Shown in pieces: positions 6,351-7,148 of a DNA stretch of 7,148 nucleotides. The notes under the pieces are model-generated. The model was not told the DNA's origin and made no database searches. It worked only from the letters and a program-made list of their open reading frames with translations. Source of the stretch: Methanobacterium sp. GTDB lineage: Archaea; Methanobacteriota; Methanobacteria; Methanobacteriales; Methanobacteriaceae. Position 1 is the first letter of the stretch, and every line of letters starts with the position of its first letter. The stretch is from positions 1 through 7,148 of the forward strand of contig JAHKLQ010000048.1 in the NCBI GenBank assembly GCA_020854975.1, in the 5' to 3' direction. The translations under genes were made by a program, and so were the position numbers.

Positions 6351-7085
6351 TCATGATTCTTTCGTGTCCACAAAAATATTACGAGCAATCTCCTTTCCAA
6401 TAGTTAGTTGGGAGCCCTCAACTGAAACTTCTACCTGATCGCTTAAATGATCAATATTTACCATACTAATCATGGTTCCTATGGTGATATCTTCATCTGA
6501 AAGTTCTTGTAATAGTTTATAATCCCCTCTTATAAATGATATTCGGCCTTTTTGATTTTTTTTAAGCTTTATAAGTGAAACCAGATTTTTGTTTCTTTTC
6601 CCAATTTTTTCCAAATCGTCATTAATAGCTTTCATACATTCATCGCAGCTTGTAAACTCCAAGTCACATTCTGGTATAAGTGCATCATCATCAGGGCAAG
6701 TATCTGGATGTTCTAAAACCTGGCAAAGAGCTCTTTCTGCAGTATCAGACAAAGTATGTTCCATTTCACAGGCTTGGGAATGTACATCTGTTTTTTTAAG
6801 TTTTAAAATACCGTACATGAATCTTTCCAATAACCTGTGTTTTCTGATGATTTTTTTAGCCAGCCTAAGGCCATCTTCAGTTAATTTTGTTCCTTCATAG
6901 GGAGAATACTCAACAAAACCAAGATCATACAATTTTTTTAACATTTGAGTAACACTTCCAGGAGCTATGTTCAAATTTTTAGCAATGGAAGTAGTTTTCA
7001 CCAGTTCATCGTTTTCACTGAGTTGATAAATGGTTTTAAGATAATCTTCAATATTTGCACTCACTTTCTCTTTATCATCACTCAA
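6351..7085 (-). CDS. DtxR/MntR-family metal-dependent transcriptional repressor
   Basis: A cytoplasmic dimeric repressor that binds DNA when loaded with divalent metal. The 244 residues divide into a winged helix-turn-helix (about 11-75, recognition helix near APGSVTQMLKKL, 41-52), a dimerisation and metal domain (76-128), a cysteine-rich linker (129-165) and a C-terminal FeoA/SH3-like domain (about 170-240). Aligned by eye to DtxR, His83, Glu87 and His102 match the ancillary site (His79, Glu83, His98); Cys106, Glu109 and His110 match Cys102, Glu105 and His106. Asp14 replaces DtxR Met10, as in MntR Asp8. The linker holds Cys130, Cys140, Cys147 and Cys150. The start is TTG at 7085, supported by AGGTGA at 7093-7098 on the minus strand; the next in-frame candidate, GTG at codon 8, lacks a ribosome binding site. 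An operator overlaps the ribosome binding site, implying autoregulation. Its likely target is the downstream ZIP gene. Fe or Mn is the probable effector, unproven. Confidence 0.92.
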   Translation of the reverse strand: MSDDKEKVSANIEDYLKTIYQLSENDELVKTTSIAKNLNIAPGSVTQMLKKLYDLGFVEYSPYEGTKLTEDGLRLAKKIIRKHRLLERFMYGILKLKKTDVHSQACEMEHTLSDTAERALCQVLEHPDTCPDDDALIPECDLEFTSCDECMKAINDDLEKIGKRNKNLVSLIKLKKNQKGRISFIRGDYKLLQELSDEDITIGTMISMVNIDHLSDQVEVSVEGSQLTIGKEIARNIFVDTKES

Positions 7086-7100
7086 TTAGGTTCACCTAAT
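7085..7100. promoter_or_regulatory. DtxR-type operator overlapping the regulator's own ribosome binding site
   Basis: ATTAGGTTCACCTAAT is an inverted repeat with perfect 7-bp arms around a 2-base centre, the same motif as the two ZIP operators. On the minus strand it contains AGGTGA, the ribosome binding site for the TTG start, and its last base is the first base of that codon. It lies just downstream of the predicted transcription start, so bound repressor would block its own promoter. In RNA it could pair as a 6-bp stem with a UGAA loop. Confidence 0.85.
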
Positions 7101-7127
7101 CATTTATGATATTCCTTTGATTTTAAA

Positions 7128-7137
7128 CTATAAAAAG
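7128..7137 (-). promoter_or_regulatory. Candidate TATA element of the regulator gene
   Basis: The minus strand reads CTTTTTATAG, about 45-50 bases before the TTG start. Transcription would begin near 7107, giving a short leader of about 20 bases with the operator just inside the transcribed region. The match is moderate and the sequence ends 11 bases further upstream. Confidence 0.45.
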
Positions 7138-7148
7138 TTTTAAGTTTA

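Noticed and set aside
6589..6900. A 103-codon plus-strand open frame inside the regulator gene
   Set aside because: It is antisense to a clearly conserved DtxR-family protein and is explained by the codon pattern of that gene.

Overview
The window looks like chromosome from an AT-rich methanogenic archaeon, most likely a Methanobacterium-like member of the Methanobacteriales. That placement is an inference. It rests on recognisable protein families (a Trep_Strep/MptD-type ECF transporter, a DtxR protein with a cysteine-rich linker, a GufA-type ZIP carrier), archaeal-style TATA elements, GGTGA or GGAG ribosome binding sites and U-tract terminators. No rRNA or marker protein is present to prove it.

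Positions 1-3491 (+ strand) form a compact operon for an energy-coupling factor (ECF) uptake transporter: the 3' part of an S component (substrate binder, cut by the window edge), an EcfT transmembrane coupling protein, an EcfA protein with two ATPase domains fused in one chain, and a class I SAM-dependent methyltransferase whose start lies 31 bases after the ATPase stop. The substrate of this S-component family is unknown. The co-transcribed methyltransferase is the best local clue to it.

Positions 3614-4243 (+) encode a second, unrelated-looking SAM methyltransferase that resembles bacterial (Firmicutes-type) proteins. It converges with an SRPBCC-fold protein of unknown function (4417-4896, -). 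A gene-free stretch of about 370 bases follows (4897-5267).

Positions 5268-7148 (- strand) form a metal-homeostasis module: a DtxR/MntR-family metalloregulator (6351-7085) upstream of a ZIP-family divalent metal transporter (5268-6077). Three copies of a TTAGGT-NN-(A/G)CCTAA palindrome support a direct regulatory circuit. Two lie in the ZIP promoter, 21 bp centre to centre, between the TATA box and the predicted transcription start. The third lies directly over the ribosome binding site of the regulator gene, which starts with TTG. The regulator should therefore repress both the transporter and itself when metal is plentiful.

I see no CRISPR array, tRNA, rRNA, insertion sequence or phage gene. 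The most notable signals are the operator set, the possible RNA hairpin over the regulator's ribosome binding site, the regulator's mixed metal site plus cysteine cluster, and the ECF transporter-methyltransferase linkage. I do not see convincing evidence of a wholly new system.
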